Source: Vibrio kanaloae (lineage in GTDB: Bacteria; Pseudomonadota; Gammaproteobacteria; Enterobacterales; Vibrionaceae). Taken from it: DNA of 64,000 nucleotides. Under the pieces are notes generated by a model. It searched no databases, was not told the DNA's origin, and saw nothing but the letters and a program-made list of their open reading frames with translations. The position numbers and the translations under genes are program-made. Of this stretch, positions 25,028-35,678 are shown in pieces; positions within the stretch are counted from its first letter, which is position 1, and every line of letters begins with the position of its first letter. The stretch lies in NCBI RefSeq assembly GCF_024347535.1, contig NZ_AP025497.1, positions 3,100,001-3,164,000 of the forward strand, given 5' to 3'.

Positions 25028-26140
25028 TTAGCCTCTCCCCTTTCGAATATAGCCACCGGAAACTGCAACAACATGCCCTGAGAGCTCAAGCTCCAAAAGC
25101 TGCATCATGACCTCATGCACAGGTATATGGGTTCTCTGTGCCAAAATATCAACGGGTGTCGCTTCTAACCCTACGTTAGCTAACAGCTGTGGAAATGGCA
25201 ATTGTTCATTTTCATCCTCATTCGGCGTAAGTTCGAATAAGCTGGGCTGCTGCTCTATAGACCAGTCTAACAGACTCTTTATTTCAATCAGAACATCTTG
25301 AGCGCTCTGTACCAAACATGCGCCAGTTTTGATTAAGCTATTGCCTCCGCGGCTGGTTGGGCTATGAATTGAGCCAGGAAGCGCAAACACTTCTCGGCCT
25401 TGCTCCATAGCATAGCGAGCTGTAATCAAAGAACCGCTTTTCTCAGCAGCCTCAACAACGAGAGTCCCCAAAGACAACCCACTTATAATACGGTTACGCC
25501 GAGGGAAATGTTCAGGTCGAGGTTTAGCGCTTGGGCGGAATTCTGAGATCAGCGCGCCATTCTCACAAATTCTATCCGCTAGATTTCGGTGACGTGCAGG
25601 GTAAATGGAGCCCAAGCCTGATCCCAACACAGCAAAAGTTTCCCCTCCTTTATCTAGAGCACCATCATGAGCATAACCATCAATACCGAGCGCTAAGCCA
25701 CTGGTGACAATCAAACCGTTTTGAACGAACTCTTTGGCGAAAGACTTCGCGGTTTGCAGCCCTTCGATACTGGCATTGCGACTGCCGACCATAGCGATTT
25801 GAGGCTCAATCAGTTTTTCAACGTGACCTTTAACGAAAAGCACGCTTGGCGCAGAGGCGGTCTCATTCAGCAGTTTAGGGTAATGAGGGCAATTTGGGGT
25901 AATGATGTGATGATTAGGCTGCCTTGCTTGCCATACTAAGCAAGCCTCCACTTCTCTTGGGGCTTGCTCTCTTAAATAGGAGGTTTGCTTAGCTGACAAC
26001 CCAATAGCTTGTAGCTGCTGGCTGGAGTAACCAACAATATTGGAAGGAGAGTCAATACTCAGCAGGCGAGAAAGGCGCTTGCCTCCCAGTTGCGGAACAA
26101 AACTCAGAGTTAGCCAAGCGCTCAGTTGTTGCTCATTCAC
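25028..26140 (-). CDS. dprA: DNA processing protein DprA
   Basis: Loads RecA on incoming single-stranded DNA during natural transformation. 370 residues: an N-terminal SAM-like region, then the Rossmann DprA/Smf domain (VGSRNASIEGLQ, GLALGIDGYAHDGAL, GSGLGSIYPARHR, EFRPSAKPRPEHFPRRNRII) and a C-terminal winged-helix (DUF1889-like) region from about 300. Its start overlaps the lysM stop by 4 bases. Vibrios are naturally transformable, and comM is also in this window. Confidence 0.94.
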   Translation of the reverse strand: MNEQQLSAWLTLSFVPQLGGKRLSRLLSIDSPSNIVGYSSQQLQAIGLSAKQTSYLREQAPREVEACLVWQARQPNHHIITPNCPHYPKLLNETASAPSVLFVKGHVEKLIEPQIAMVGSRNASIEGLQTAKSFAKEFVQNGLIVTSGLALGIDGYAHDGALDKGGETFAVLGSGLGSIYPARHRNLADRICENGALISEFRPSAKPRPEHFPRRNRIISGLSLGTLVVEAAEKSGSLITARYAMEQGREVFALPGSIHSPTSRGGNSLIKTGACLVQSAQDVLIEIKSLLDWSIEQQPSLFELTPNEDENEQLPFPQLLANVGLEATPVDILAQRTHIPVHEVMMQLLELELSGHVVAVSGGYIRKGRG

Positions 26141-27243
26141 TCGGCAATATTAACCTCTTGAGAATAACCCTCTTCAGCCACAGCAAGATCCAAAGGGGAT
26201 ACCGCTAGAATCTCATTGCTAACTGGTTTAGTGCTCTGAGTGATCAAGGCTAGACTAAAATACTCATAAGGGCGAATGACCATCAAACTACCGAGCGAGG
26301 TACTTGGCAACTGCACTTTGTTACTTGCAACAGACTCGTTATAGCTGTATTCACCTTGCTTACCAAACACCATAGCTCCGCTTTCGCTGAGGGTAAACAT
26401 AGTTCCCTGACGAAGGTTATCCTTTGAGCCTTTATTAATAACGACAACCTGATTCTTAGCGCTGTATTGATTACCCTCTAACGAGCCTAAAATATTGGCA
26501 AACTGACCCGCATAACTAGGCGCAGGATAAAACGTAGTTGAAAGCTTCATTTGATCAACACCAAGCTCAGGCAGAACAAGATCATTAAGCAACACCTCTT
26601 GTAGCTGCGTCTCTATCTGCAAGCTACTATATTCAGCATCCACCTCTTTCAAACGCGCCGTGGCGACCAAACGCAAAGAGGTCATACTCGCTTGAGGTTT
26701 TTGTCGTTGGTACGTTTCGACAGAACGGTAGATACCCCATTTTTGATGTTGCTGGTTCCCCGAGATGAACAACCTATCTTCGCCAGACAGGAATCGCTTG
26801 CCATCACTGGTCCCTAGAACTCGTTGAGCCGATTCGATATCTTGCTGATCTACCAAGCGATCAGACTGTAAATACGGCAGAACCAGTCCCTCATTGACGG
26901 TAGGCACCGCTTTCTTCTCAGAGACGCGAATCTTAGGACTCAACTTGATAACAGGTTTAAGACTCAATACCGGTTCACCATTAATCCAAACCAAAGACAA
27001 TTTATCTCCTGGATAAATAAGGTGAGGGTTTTCTATTTCAGGGTTTACCTGCCATAGCCTTGGCCACAACCAAGGGCTATCGAGATACATCGCGGAGATA
27101 TCCCATAAGGTATCCCCCTTAACCACCACATACGCCTCGGGTGCGCCTTGTTTAATGGTTAAAGGTTGCTCACTATTTTCAGCCGTAGCGGCGAACGAAA
27201 ACGAAGCACAAATAAGAGAAAAAGTGGGTAAAAAATGACGCAT
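26137..27243 (-). CDS. LysM-domain periplasmic protein
   Basis: 368 residues with a signal peptide (about 1-21, ending SFAATA). One LysM module follows at about 35-85 (VVVKGDTLWDISAMYLDSP ... NPHLIYPGDKLSL). The remaining 280 residues have no domain that I recognise. LysM binds peptidoglycan, so the protein probably sits on the cell wall. It is first in the leftward lysM-dprA-smg-yrdD operon and overlaps dprA by ATGA; the pairing is conserved in vibrios, but any link to DNA uptake is not shown. Confidence 0.85.
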   Translation of the reverse strand: MRHFLPTFSLICASFSFAATAENSEQPLTIKQGAPEAYVVVKGDTLWDISAMYLDSPWLWPRLWQVNPEIENPHLIYPGDKLSLVWINGEPVLSLKPVIKLSPKIRVSEKKAVPTVNEGLVLPYLQSDRLVDQQDIESAQRVLGTSDGKRFLSGEDRLFISGNQQHQKWGIYRSVETYQRQKPQASMTSLRLVATARLKEVDAEYSSLQIETQLQEVLLNDLVLPELGVDQMKLSTTFYPAPSYAGQFANILGSLEGNQYSAKNQVVVINKGSKDNLRQGTMFTLSESGAMVFGKQGEYSYNESVASNKVQLPSTSLGSLMVIRPYEYFSLALITQSTKPVSNEILAVSPLDLAVAEEGYSQEVNIAE

Positions 27244-27383
27244 GACCTAGGTTCCTCGGTCTCAATATATGACATCTGACTAGAGAATTACCTTCAGGAT
27301 GCTGTCATTTGGCCTCTAAAATGTCTAGAATTGAGCCAACAAGGTTTAAGCTGTTTCGGCACAGTTCAATATTTCGAGTGTAT

Positions 27384-27896
27384 ATGTCTGTATTACAAGT
27401 ATTAACATTACCAGATGATCGTCTACGTACCGTGGCGAAACCGGTAAAAGAAGTTACCCCAGAGATTCAAAAGTTCGTTGATGACATGATTGAAACCATG
27501 TACGACGAAGAAGGTATCGGCCTTGCTGCAACGCAAGTAGATTTCCACCAGCGCATCGTTGTTATCGATATTTCAGAAACACGTGACGAGCCTATGGTTC
27601 TGATCAACCCTGAAATTACCGACAAACGTGGCGAAGACGGCATCGAAGAAGGCTGCCTATCTGTACCTGGCGCTCGAGCTCTAGTACCTCGCGCAGCAGA
27701 AGTAACAGTTAAAGCATTAGACCGTGAAGGCAATGAATTCACATTCGACGCTGACGACCTTCTGGCTATTTGTGTTCAACACGAGCTTGACCACCTAGAA
27801 GGCAAGTTGTTTGTTGATTACCTATCGCCACTAAAGCGTAAACGTATCCAAGATAAGCTAGCGAAAATTAAGCGTTTCAACGAGAAACAAGGTTAA
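27384..27896 (+). CDS. def: Peptide deformylase
   Basis: Removes the formyl group from nascent proteins; metalloenzyme. 170 residues (E. coli 169). All three signatures are present: [18 protein letters not shown] with the Cys ligand, and QHELDHLEG with two His ligands and the catalytic Glu. In-frame starts upstream (27309, 27321) would add a tail not seen in the family; MSVLQVL is the normal N-terminus, though its ribosome site is weak. First gene of def-fmt-rsmB-trkA-trkH. Confidence 0.96.
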   Translation: MSVLQVLTLPDDRLRTVAKPVKEVTPEIQKFVDDMIETMYDEEGIGLAATQVDFHQRIVVIDISETRDEPMVLINPEITDKRGEDGIEEGCLSVPGARALVPRAAEVTVKALDREGNEFTFDADDLLAICVQHELDHLEGKLFVDYLSPLKRKRIQDKLAKIKRFNEKQG

Positions 27897-27933
27897 TAAC
27901 CGCTGCTATTACTAAATTAGAAGGAAGCCTACC

Positions 27934-28881
27934 TTGCGTCAGTCTTTAAGAATTGTCTTTGCAGGTACTCCGGATTTCGCCGCCCGTCACTTGGCGGCGT
28001 TGTTGTCTTCGGAGCATGAAGTTGTTGCTGTTTACACACAGCCAGATCGCCCAGCAGGCCGCGGTAAAAAACTCACTGCGAGCCCAGTAAAAAACATCGC
28101 ACTTGAAAATAACATTCCGGTTTACCAACCAGAAAACTTCAAGTCAGATGAGGCTAAGCAAGAGCTAGCTGAATTGAACGCTGACATCATGGTTGTTGTC
28201 GCTTACGGCTTATTGCTTCCGCAGGTTGTATTAGATACGCCTCGCTTAGGTTGTATCAACGTACATGGCTCTATCCTACCGCGCTGGCGTGGTGCTGCTC
28301 CGATTCAACGCTCTATCTGGGCGGGTGATAAAGAGACAGGCGTAACGATCATGCAGATGGATATCGGCCTAGATACTGGCGACATGCTAAGTATAGCGAC
28401 GCTGCCTATCGAAGCGACAGATACCAGCGCATCAATGTACGAGAAGTTAGCGGGTCTTGGCCCTGACGCTCTTGTTGAGTGTTTAGCTGACATCGCTTCT
28501 AGCAAAGCGGTTGCAGAGAAGCAAGACGATGAGCTTGCTAACTACGCGAAGAAGCTAAGCAAAGAAGAAGCTCGTATCAACTGGAGTGATGAAGCTGCGC
28601 ATATTGAGCGCTGCGTTCGTGCCTTCAACCCATGGCCAATGAGCCACTTTGAAGCTGCTGAGAACAGCATTAAAGTATGGCAAAGCCGTGTGGCAGAGCA
28701 AACTTCTGATAAGCCTGCAGGTACCATTCTGCAAGCGGATAAAACTGGTATCTATGTAGCGACAGGGCAAGGCGTACTTGTTCTTGAACAACTGCAAGTT
28801 CCAGGTAAAAAAGCCATGTCAGTTCAAGACATATTGAACTCACGTGCAAGCTGGTTTGAAGTTGGTACTCAACTTTCTTAA
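27934..28881 (+). CDS. fmt: Methionyl-tRNA formyltransferase
   Basis: Formylates initiator Met-tRNA with 10-formyl-THF. 315 residues, E. coli length. N-terminal Rossmann domain with [14 protein letters not shown], catalytic [16 protein letters not shown], and a C-terminal OB-like tRNA-binding domain from about 210. The start is TTG at 27934, supported by AAGGAAG upstream and by the family N-terminus. It follows def by 37 bases. Confidence 0.96.
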   Translation: MRQSLRIVFAGTPDFAARHLAALLSSEHEVVAVYTQPDRPAGRGKKLTASPVKNIALENNIPVYQPENFKSDEAKQELAELNADIMVVVAYGLLLPQVVLDTPRLGCINVHGSILPRWRGAAPIQRSIWAGDKETGVTIMQMDIGLDTGDMLSIATLPIEATDTSASMYEKLAGLGPDALVECLADIASSKAVAEKQDDELANYAKKLSKEEARINWSDEAAHIERCVRAFNPWPMSHFEAAENSIKVWQSRVAEQTSDKPAGTILQADKTGIYVATGQGVLVLEQLQVPGKKAMSVQDILNSRASWFEVGTQLS

Positions 28882-28952
28882 CCGCTTTAAAGCTACTCAA
28901 TATGCACTTAAAAATGTGTAGCTTGTAAAAACACAGTTTAGAAAACCTTTAC

Positions 28953-28970
28953 GAGGGCAGAGATGCCCTC
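28953..28970 (+). promoter_or_regulatory. Hairpin abutting the upstream rsmB ATG
   Basis: GAGGGCA and TGCCCTC form a perfect 7-bp stem with a GAGA (GNRA) loop, ending directly before an ATG at 28971. There is no T run. It could modulate rsmB translation or be a transcript-end structure of fmt. Confidence 0.45.
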
Positions 28971-29000
28971 ATGTATTCAAATAAATATTCGGTACCCCTC

Positions 29001-30281
29001 ATGAATGTTCGCGCTGCTGCTGCAAATGTCCTATTCCAAGTTGTCGATAAAGGCCACTCTCTTTCACACGCTCTCCCTGCGGCTCAAAAAACGATCCGTC
29101 CGCGAGACCATGCTCTACTGCAAGAGATTTGCTACGGCGCACTTCGTTACCTGCCTCGCTTAGAGTCAATCGCTAACGAACTGATGGAAAACTCGCTTAA
29201 AGGTAAAAAGCGCGTCTTCCATCACCTGATCTTAGTAGGCATTTATCAGTTGAGCTTTATGCGAATTCCTTCGCATGCCGCCGTTGCTGAAACAGTTGAA
29301 GCAACCAAAACACTACGCGGCCCAAGCCTCAGTGGTTTGATCAATGCCGTACTTCGCAGCTATCTGCGCGATCAAGAAGAACTAGACGAGAAAGCCGTTA
29401 GCCACAATGCGGGCAAATACAGCCATCCAAGCTGGATCCTAAAAATGCTTCAAGAAAGCTACCCAGATCAGTGGGAGCAATTAGTTGAAGCAAACAACAG
29501 CAAGGCACCAATGTGGCTGCGCGTAAACCGCCAACACCACACTCGTGACGAGTATGTTGAACTGCTTAAAAACGAAAACATTGAATACACACTGCACCCT
29601 GAAGCGGCTGATGCCATAAAATTAGCGTCACCTTGTGATGTTACTTTGCTTCCTGGTTTCGACCGAGGCTGGGTATCAGTGCAAGACGCTGCCGCTCAGC
29701 TTTCTGTTGATTACCTAACACCAAAAGATGGTGAGCTAATCCTTGATTGCTGTGCTGCTCCTGGCGGTAAAACTGCACACATTCTTGAACATACTCAAGA
29801 CACTGAAGTGGTTGCGATTGACAGTGATATTAAACGCCTAGACCGTGTTTACGATAACCTTGAACGCCTACAACTGCGTGCCGACGTGATCTGTGGTGAT
29901 GCTCGCTATCCTGAAGAGTGGTGGACAGGCAGCCAGTTCGACCGCATCCTACTTGATGCTCCATGTTCAGCGACGGGGGTAATTCGCCGTCATCCTGACA
30001 TCAAGTGGCTACGTCGTGCCTCTGATATTGATGCGCTAGCGGAACTGCAAAGTGAGATTTTGGATGCAATGTGGCGCCAGCTCAAAGAAGGCGGCACCAT
30101 GGTTTATGCGACATGTTCTATCACGCCGCAAGAAAACGTGCTGCAAGTGAAAGCATTCTTAGAGCGTACCGAGAACGCAACGCTGGTTGGCTCTGATATC
30201 GAAAACCCGGGTCGTCAAATACTGCCTGGAGAAGAAGATATGGATGGCTTCTACTATGCAGTTCTAGTAAAACAGGCATAA
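29001..30281 (+). CDS. rsmB: 16S rRNA m5C967 methyltransferase RsmB (Sun/Fmu)
   Basis: Methylates C967 of 16S rRNA using SAM. 426 residues from this start (E. coli 429). A NusB-like RNA-binding domain covers about 1-140. The Rossmann methyltransferase domain has [14 protein letters not shown], the catalytic [16 protein letters not shown] (Cys in PCS), and [12 protein letters not shown]. An ATG at 28971 would add 10 residues, but it directly abuts a hairpin; neither start has a convincing ribosome site, and [10 protein letters not shown] is the family-like N-terminus. Confidence 0.93.
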   Translation: MNVRAAAANVLFQVVDKGHSLSHALPAAQKTIRPRDHALLQEICYGALRYLPRLESIANELMENSLKGKKRVFHHLILVGIYQLSFMRIPSHAAVAETVEATKTLRGPSLSGLINAVLRSYLRDQEELDEKAVSHNAGKYSHPSWILKMLQESYPDQWEQLVEANNSKAPMWLRVNRQHHTRDEYVELLKNENIEYTLHPEAADAIKLASPCDVTLLPGFDRGWVSVQDAAAQLSVDYLTPKDGELILDCCAAPGGKTAHILEHTQDTEVVAIDSDIKRLDRVYDNLERLQLRADVICGDARYPEEWWTGSQFDRILLDAPCSATGVIRRHPDIKWLRRASDIDALAELQSEILDAMWRQLKEGGTMVYATCSITPQENVLQVKAFLERTENATLVGSDIENPGRQILPGEEDMDGFYYAVLVKQA

Positions 30282-30285
30282 CACT

Positions 30286-30325
30286 AACAGCGGCTAAGAA
30301 TTGGATTCTTAGCCGCTGTTTCTTT
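30286..30325 (+). terminator. Terminator between rsmB and trkA
   Basis: AACAGCGGCTAAGAA pairs with TTCTTAGCCGCTGTT around a 5-base loop, followed by TCTTTCT. The long stem but imperfect T run suggests partial termination. Confidence 0.65.
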
Positions 30326-30389
30326 CTAGTGCATTATCGAAGCAAAATGAGATCATTAGAATTACAACGGCAAAAATAAGAGAAAGGCT

Positions 30390-31766
30390 ATGAAGATCAT
30401 TATCCTAGGTGCTGGACAAGTTGGCGGTACCCTTGCTGAAAACCTAGTTGGCGAAAACAACGACATCACCATTGTCGATCGTAACGCTAACCGACTACGT
30501 GAACTTCAGGATAAATACGACCTTCGGGTTGTAAACGGTTATGCCAGCCACCCAAGAACATTACGTGAAGCGGGTGCGCAAGATGCCGACATGTTGGTTG
30601 CGGTAACCAACATGGATGAAACCAACATGGCGGCATGTCAGGTTGCCTTCTCTCTGTTCAACACGCCAAATCGTATTGCCCGTATCCGCTCTCCTCAATA
30701 CCTAGAAGAGAAAGAAGCGCTATTCAAATCAGGGGCTATCCCAGTCGATCACCTGATTGCCCCCGAAGAGCTAGTGACCAGCTACATCGAGCGCCTAATT
30801 CAATACCCAGGTGCACTGCAGGTTGTGAGCTTTGCTGAACAGAAAGTTAGCCTAGTAGCAGTAAAAGCTTACTACGGTGGCCCACTGGTCGGTAATGCAC
30901 TTTCTGCTTTGCGTGAACACATGCCGCACATCGATACTCGTGTTGCCGCTATTTTCCGACAAGGTCGCCCTATTCGTCCACAAGGCACCACCATCATCGA
31001 AGCCGATGATGAGGTTTTCTTCGTCGCGGCAAGTAATCATATTCGCTCAGTAATGAGTGAACTACAGCGCCTAGAAAAGCCTTACCGCCGCATCATGATT
31101 GTCGGTGGTGGTAACATTGGCGCAAGTTTGGCAAAACGCCTTGAGCAAAGCTACAGCATCAAGCTGATAGAACGCAGTCCCACACGAGCGGAGAAGCTAT
31201 CTGAAGAGTTAGAAAACACCATTGTATTCTGTGGCGATGCAGCAGACCAAGAGCTGCTAACAGAAGAGAACATCGATCAGGTGGACGTGTTCATTGCCCT
31301 AACCAATGAAGATGAAACCAACATCATGTCAGCAATGCTGGCTAAGCGAATGGGTGCCAAGAAAGTAATGGTACTGATTCAGCGTGGTGCTTACGTAGAC
31401 CTTGTTCAGGGTGGTGTGATTGATATTGCTATCTCTCCACAACAAGCGACCATTTCTGCGCTGCTTACTCACGTTCGTCGTGCTGATATTGTCAACGTAT
31501 CCTCTCTACGTCGCGGCGCTGCTGAAGCGATCGAAGCCATTGCTCACGGCGACGAAACCACATCTAAAGTGGTTGGCCGAGCGATTGGCGACATTAAACT
31601 ACCACCGGGCACCACTATTGGTGCGATTGTTCGCGGAGAAGAAGTACTTATCGCGCACGATAGAACCGTAATCGAACAGGATGACCACGTAGTGATGTTC
31701 CTAGTGGACAAGAAATACGTACCAGATGTTGAGTCTCTATTCCAACCGAGCCCGTTCTTCTTATAG
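30390..31766 (+). CDS. trkA: Trk system potassium uptake regulator TrkA
   Basis: Cytoplasmic NAD(H)/nucleotide-binding ring that gates TrkH/TrkG channels. 458 residues in two tandem RCK units: the first Rossmann start is [17 protein letters not shown], the second [18 protein letters not shown] near residue 234, each followed by a TrkA-C domain. Ribosome site GAGAAAGG. It sits just upstream of trkH, so the complete K+ channel is encoded together. Confidence 0.96.
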   Translation: MKIIILGAGQVGGTLAENLVGENNDITIVDRNANRLRELQDKYDLRVVNGYASHPRTLREAGAQDADMLVAVTNMDETNMAACQVAFSLFNTPNRIARIRSPQYLEEKEALFKSGAIPVDHLIAPEELVTSYIERLIQYPGALQVVSFAEQKVSLVAVKAYYGGPLVGNALSALREHMPHIDTRVAAIFRQGRPIRPQGTTIIEADDEVFFVAASNHIRSVMSELQRLEKPYRRIMIVGGGNIGASLAKRLEQSYSIKLIERSPTRAEKLSEELENTIVFCGDAADQELLTEENIDQVDVFIALTNEDETNIMSAMLAKRMGAKKVMVLIQRGAYVDLVQGGVIDIAISPQQATISALLTHVRRADIVNVSSLRRGAAEAIEAIAHGDETTSKVVGRAIGDIKLPPGTTIGAIVRGEEVLIAHDRTVIEQDDHVVMFLVDKKYVPDVESLFQPSPFFL

Positions 31767-31846
31767 CCTTGTTCTCGTAAGCTTGTTCTCGCAACTTTCT
31801 TCTTGTGAGAACGACGCTCCGGCTCAAAGCGATGGTCTATTAAGCT

Positions 31847-33292
31847 ATGGTCAACTTTCGTCCGATATTATTAGTGATAGGGTTAGTGTTATCAAAACTC
31901 GCCCTTTTCATGTACATCCCTACATTGGTTGCCTTTTTCACAGGCACCGGTGGCTTCCTCGAGTTTGGTCAGTCGGTAGTGATCACGCACATAGTCGCGT
32001 TCATCTGCTTGAGTTTGGGCCGTTCAGCTAAGTTCCGACTTGGGGTGCGGGACATGTTCCTGATCACCTCTCTGGTATGGACGATAGCCAGTGCCTTTGC
32101 TGCACTGCCGTTTGTCTTCATCAACCACATCAGCTTCACTGACGCCTACTTCGAAACCATGTCGGGTATCACCACGACAGGCTCAACCGTATTAAGCGGC
32201 TTAGACAGCATGGCACCAAGCATTCTGTTGTGGCGTTCTATACTGCAATGGTTAGGTGGTATCGGCTTCATCGTTATGGCGGTAGCGGTTCTACCAATGC
32301 TCAACGTCGGTGGTATGCGCCTGTTCCAAACCGAATCATCCGATTGGTCAGATAAAAGTAGCCCACGAGCAAAAACGGTCGCGAAGAACATCGTGGCGGT
32401 TTATCTGGTACTGACAGGCTTGTGCTTAGTGAGTTACTTGTTTGCTGGCATGAGCGTCTTTGATGCCATCAATCACGCATTCACAACACTCTCGACTGGC
32501 GGTTACTCGACTTCCGATGGCTCAATGAACCACTTCTCTAACAGCGCCCATTGGGTAGGAACGGCGTTCATGTTTCTTGGTGGTCTGCCTTTCCTACTCT
32601 TTGTCAGTGCGCTGCGCAGTAGAAAACTCGCACCGATCTATAAAGATGCTCAAGTAAGAGGTTTCGCTTACCTATTCTTGGTTGCCAGTGCCGTGATCTC
32701 CACATGGTTGGTCATGAGAGATGGCTACACGGTATTGGATGCAATGCGTGTCTCAATGTTCAATATTGTATCAGTCGTCACCACAACCGGTTTTGGCTTA
32801 GAAGACTTCACTGCTTGGGGAGCACTGCCAACCACACTGTTTGCCTTCCTAATGATGGCGGGAGCCTGCTCGGGATCGACCTCAGGTGGTATTAAAATCT
32901 TCCGCTTCCAGATCGCGATGACTATGCTTCACAAACAAATGATGAAGCTGATCCACCCATCGGGGGTATTTGTTCAACGCTACAACCAACGCCCCGTAAA
33001 TGACGACATTGTGCGTTCACTCGTGGCATTTGGTTTGATGTTCTTTATTACGATTATCTTAATTGCAGGCGGCTTGAGCGCCATGGGGCTTGATCCTGTG
33101 ACCAGTATATCTGGCGCTATCACAGCCGTTGCCAACGTTGGTCCAGGCATGGGCAGCGTGATCGGTCCAACCGGGAACTTTGCTCCACTGCCCGACGCCG
33201 CTAAATGGTTGCTAAGCTTAGGAATGCTGATGGGGCGACTTGAGATATTGACGCTCATTGTTCTATTTTTCCCAGCCTTTTGGCGACGTTAA
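31847..33292 (+). CDS. trkH: Trk potassium channel subunit TrkH
   Basis: Inner-membrane K+ channel that works with TrkA. 481 residues, about ten membrane segments with four selectivity-filter loops (TTTGSTVL, TLSTGGYST, VTTTGFG, ANVGPG); Gly replaces Asn or Ser as usual in Trk/Ktr. It starts 80 bases after trkA; the start ATG has a weak ribosome site. Its last codons come 26 bases before the next gene on the same strand. Confidence 0.95.
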   Translation: MVNFRPILLVIGLVLSKLALFMYIPTLVAFFTGTGGFLEFGQSVVITHIVAFICLSLGRSAKFRLGVRDMFLITSLVWTIASAFAALPFVFINHISFTDAYFETMSGITTTGSTVLSGLDSMAPSILLWRSILQWLGGIGFIVMAVAVLPMLNVGGMRLFQTESSDWSDKSSPRAKTVAKNIVAVYLVLTGLCLVSYLFAGMSVFDAINHAFTTLSTGGYSTSDGSMNHFSNSAHWVGTAFMFLGGLPFLLFVSALRSRKLAPIYKDAQVRGFAYLFLVASAVISTWLVMRDGYTVLDAMRVSMFNIVSVVTTTGFGLEDFTAWGALPTTLFAFLMMAGACSGSTSGGIKIFRFQIAMTMLHKQMMKLIHPSGVFVQRYNQRPVNDDIVRSLVAFGLMFFITIILIAGGLSAMGLDPVTSISGAITAVANVGPGMGSVIGPTGNFAPLPDAAKWLLSLGMLMGRLEILTLIVLFFPAFWRR

Positions 33293-33318
33293 CCAAGCAC
33301 AAAATCAAGGAAACACAG

Positions 33319-33924
33319 ATGAAATCATACGCACTTCTCGCTGGCGCATTGCTCGCAAACTCAGTATTCGTAAGTTCTGCCTTTGCTGAGCAAATGGTCA
33401 CATTGCCTGATGGCAAACAAGTGTTACTCAAAGATGATTTTACTTGGCAATACGTGGCACCGAAGCAAACGGAAGCAGCAGCGACAACATCAGAGATCGC
33501 AGTGCCTGTTTCAGCAGCGCCTATTGCAGCAGCCCCTGTCGTAGCCGTACCTGTTGCAACGAACACGCGTGGCACTACGATTGTGGTTAATAGTAAGAAG
33601 CCAAGCTTACAGCTCTCTCAATCAGGAGTGGATGTTGTACTGGGTGCCAGTCGCTATGAAGATGGTGAGCTTATCATTCCGACAGCCATCACTAACCAAG
33701 GCACTCAAGCGGTCATTTTGGTATCACTTAACATCAGCGTGTTTACTGCACAAGGTGAGTTGTTGGCAGAAGAAGAGGTTGCTGTGTGGAAATCAATCAA
33801 ACGAATGGCCGACACATACCTGCGACCAAAGACGGGGGAAGAAGGTGAGCTAATCAAGCTCGACCTAGAACAACACCCTGAATATCAGATCAAAGCTGAG
33901 ATTACCGAGGTACTGGCTCGCTAA
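33319..33924 (+). CDS. DUF3157 family periplasmic protein
   Basis: 201 residues with a clear signal peptide (1-23, ending SAFA). A short segment like a secreted SH3-type or DUF3157 start follows ([19 protein letters not shown]), then an Ala/Val/Pro-rich linker at about 55-90 and a C-terminal beta-rich domain. Function unknown. The ATG at 33319 follows CAAGGA; a longer in-frame start at 33280 would bury the signal peptide. Its stop overlaps the convergent trhA stop by 4 bases. Confidence 0.8.
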   Translation: MKSYALLAGALLANSVFVSSAFAEQMVTLPDGKQVLLKDDFTWQYVAPKQTEAAATTSEIAVPVSAAPIAAAPVVAVPVATNTRGTTIVVNSKKPSLQLSQSGVDVVLGASRYEDGELIIPTAITNQGTQAVILVSLNISVFTAQGELLAEEEVAVWKSIKRMADTYLRPKTGEEGELIKLDLEQHPEYQIKAEITEVLAR

Positions 33925-34574
33925 ACCGGAGTCACATACAGATAGATAGCGAAGAAATGGCAAGCGCAGCCCGCCAAAACAAACAAGTGCCAGATGGCGT
34001 GGTTGTAAGGGATGCGTTTGGCCACATAGAAAATAACACCCAACGAGTAGATCACGCCGCCGAGCGCCAATAACACCAAACCACCCATCTCGATATTCAT
34101 CGCCAGTTGATACACCACAATCAACGACAACCAACCCATCGCTAAGTAAATGAACAGCGATAGACGCTTAAATCGGTAGACGAAAGCAATCTTCATGATG
34201 ATACCCACCAGCGCAATTCCCCAGATAACCGCCATCAAGCCCATCGCTAATGGGGTTCTTAAGCCAACCAATAAAAACGGGGTGTAACTACCTGCGATGA
34301 GTAAGTAAATTGCACAGTGATCGAGGGTTTTTAATAAACGCTTGGTTTTTTCTGTGGTGATCGAGTGATAAAGCGTGGAAGCAAGAAATAGCAGGATAAT
34401 GCTGCTGCCATAGATTGCCATACTGGCAACCGTCAACATGTCGGCTTGGTAATCAAACGCACGAATCAGGAGCAAGATCAGACCAACCACGCCAAGCACA
34501 ACCCCCAGACCATGAGTTATTGCATTGGCACGTTCTTCGATGTCACAGTATTCGCTCACCGATGATGCAGACAT
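33921..34574 (-). CDS. trhA: PAQR-family membrane homeostasis protein TrhA (YqfA, haemolysin III)
   Basis: 217 residues with seven membrane segments. PAQR/hemolysin III signatures are present: [12 protein letters not shown], a central [16 protein letters not shown], and the C-terminal [16 protein letters not shown]is cluster, giving metal-binding Asp and His positions. In E. coli YqfA/TrhA links membrane fatty-acid state to energy metabolism. A 24-bp FabR-like palindrome lies upstream at 34620, so control by unsaturated fatty acid status is likely. Not a true haemolysin by that evidence. Confidence 0.88.
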   Translation of the reverse strand: MSASSVSEYCDIEERANAITHGLGVVLGVVGLILLLIRAFDYQADMLTVASMAIYGSSIILLFLASTLYHSITTEKTKRLLKTLDHCAIYLLIAGSYTPFLLVGLRTPLAMGLMAVIWGIALVGIIMKIAFVYRFKRLSLFIYLAMGWLSLIVVYQLAMNIEMGGLVLLALGGVIYSLGVIFYVAKRIPYNHAIWHLFVLAGCACHFFAIYLYVTPV

Positions 34575-34619
34575 GACTATCCTACTAGAGTAAATGTTCG
34601 ATTTGCCTAGTATTGCACA

Positions 34620-34643
34620 TTAAGCTTACACGTGTAAGCTTAA
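34620..34643. promoter_or_regulatory. FabR-like operator upstream of trhA
   Basis: A perfect 24-bp palindrome built from TTAAGCTTACAC and its complement. The core AGCTTACA-CGTG type half-sites resemble the FabR operator of fabA/fabB, and E. coli yqfA is reported to carry a FabR site. It overlaps the probable -35 region; a TGTGCAATACT -10-like box follows leftward. Confidence 0.65.
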
Positions 34644-34730
34644 ATTTTTATGACATCTTTTATGACATTAATAACGCCTAAACTGTGTGATGAGGGTTGG
34701 CTCTCTATAGCTAAAGAACCAAAGAGCTGA

Positions 34731-35522
34731 CTAAGAGGCGCTATCTAAATACTCAAGCACCATCTTGCCGGCTTCTTCCGGTGAGGTATCCAATGGCACA
34801 CTCAATTGACGCTGTAGCTGGCCCACTCCTAATAAACTCGCCAACATGCCTTTGGCACCGTCGCGATTGCGGTCTATCTCAAACCACAACTTAAGCTCGG
34901 AGTCACCACGATGAGCAACCACTTCAAGCTCACGCCAACGACCATGATAAGGACCCGTCGTCGGAACAAACTCGAACTCTTGAACAAAAGGCAATTCAAA
35001 GCCTTCTACCGCTTCACACTCCACTTGGCGAATGCGCAGCCCATGAGCTTCAAGTTCGTTAAAAATGCCATCAAGGAGTGCATCTGGGCGAACCGTTAAG
35101 GTGTCTTTATCCGATGGGTCAATCGCCATCGCAATATCGAGCCCGGTTTCCAGCCACACCTTTGAATCACCAATCGTGACCGGTGTATTAAGCGGTACAT
35201 CAAACTCACATTCAAAGTCACGGGTTTCACCCGGCTGAATAACAAAGGCATACGGCAGGCTCCATTTGGCCAACGAGTACGTATGGTGCATTCGGCGTTT
35301 ATGACCACCTTCTTGCTTTTGCGAGTTCATGGTGACCTCTTTAACGTAACGGCAGCATAAGCTAAGATCAATATTGTCTATCTCCTGTGGCTGAGCGCCA
35401 CCATACACATGCACAATAATGCTCGCCTTTTGCCCTGGATAAAGCACTTCCTGCTGCAATACAGAATCCACCTTGGCAGACCCAATACCAAAACTTGCTA
35501 ACGTTTTCTTTAAGAACGACAT
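34731..35522 (-). CDS. Spo0M-family sporulation-control-like protein
   Basis: 263 residues of the SpoOM family, an arrestin-like beta-sandwich named from Bacillus but widespread in non-sporulating bacteria; role here unknown. Motifs: VDSVLQQEVLYPGQK at the start, VIQPGETRDFECEFDVPLNTP in the middle and LWFEIDRNRD near 220. A GTG six bases earlier touches AAAGGAGG with no spacing, while this ATG is correctly spaced from it. Single-gene unit. Confidence 0.85.
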   Translation of the reverse strand: MSFLKKTLASFGIGSAKVDSVLQQEVLYPGQKASIIVHVYGGAQPQEIDNIDLSLCCRYVKEVTMNSQKQEGGHKRRMHHTYSLAKWSLPYAFVIQPGETRDFECEFDVPLNTPVTIGDSKVWLETGLDIAMAIDPSDKDTLTVRPDALLDGIFNELEAHGLRIRQVECEAVEGFELPFVQEFEFVPTTGPYHGRWRELEVVAHRGDSELKLWFEIDRNRDGAKGMLASLLGVGQLQRQLSVPLDTSPEEAGKMVLEYLDSAS

Positions 35523-35662
35523 ATGCACCTCCTTTAAAACATCATCTTAAGCCTGAAAGAGGTTCAAACTCAAATATACTGCTCACACTATTTTAGCTCT
35601 AATATTGTCTATTTATCACACAGGCGTCGATCGATAACTTAGATAGTGATAGTCTAGGCTCT

Positions 35663-35678
35663 GATATGCATGCATATC
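35663..35678. promoter_or_regulatory. Palindrome at the start of a small ORF
   Basis: GATATGCA with its complement makes a perfect 16-bp palindrome overlapping the ATG of the 43-codon ORF at 35666. Could be an operator for the small ORFs or for the divergent Spo0M gene. Confidence 0.35.

Noticed and set aside
31767..31846. Repeated CTTGTTCTCG and a loose GTTCTC/GAGAAC hairpin between trkA and trkH
   Set aside because: Too short and irregular for a terminator or operator; probably no more than local sequence drift.
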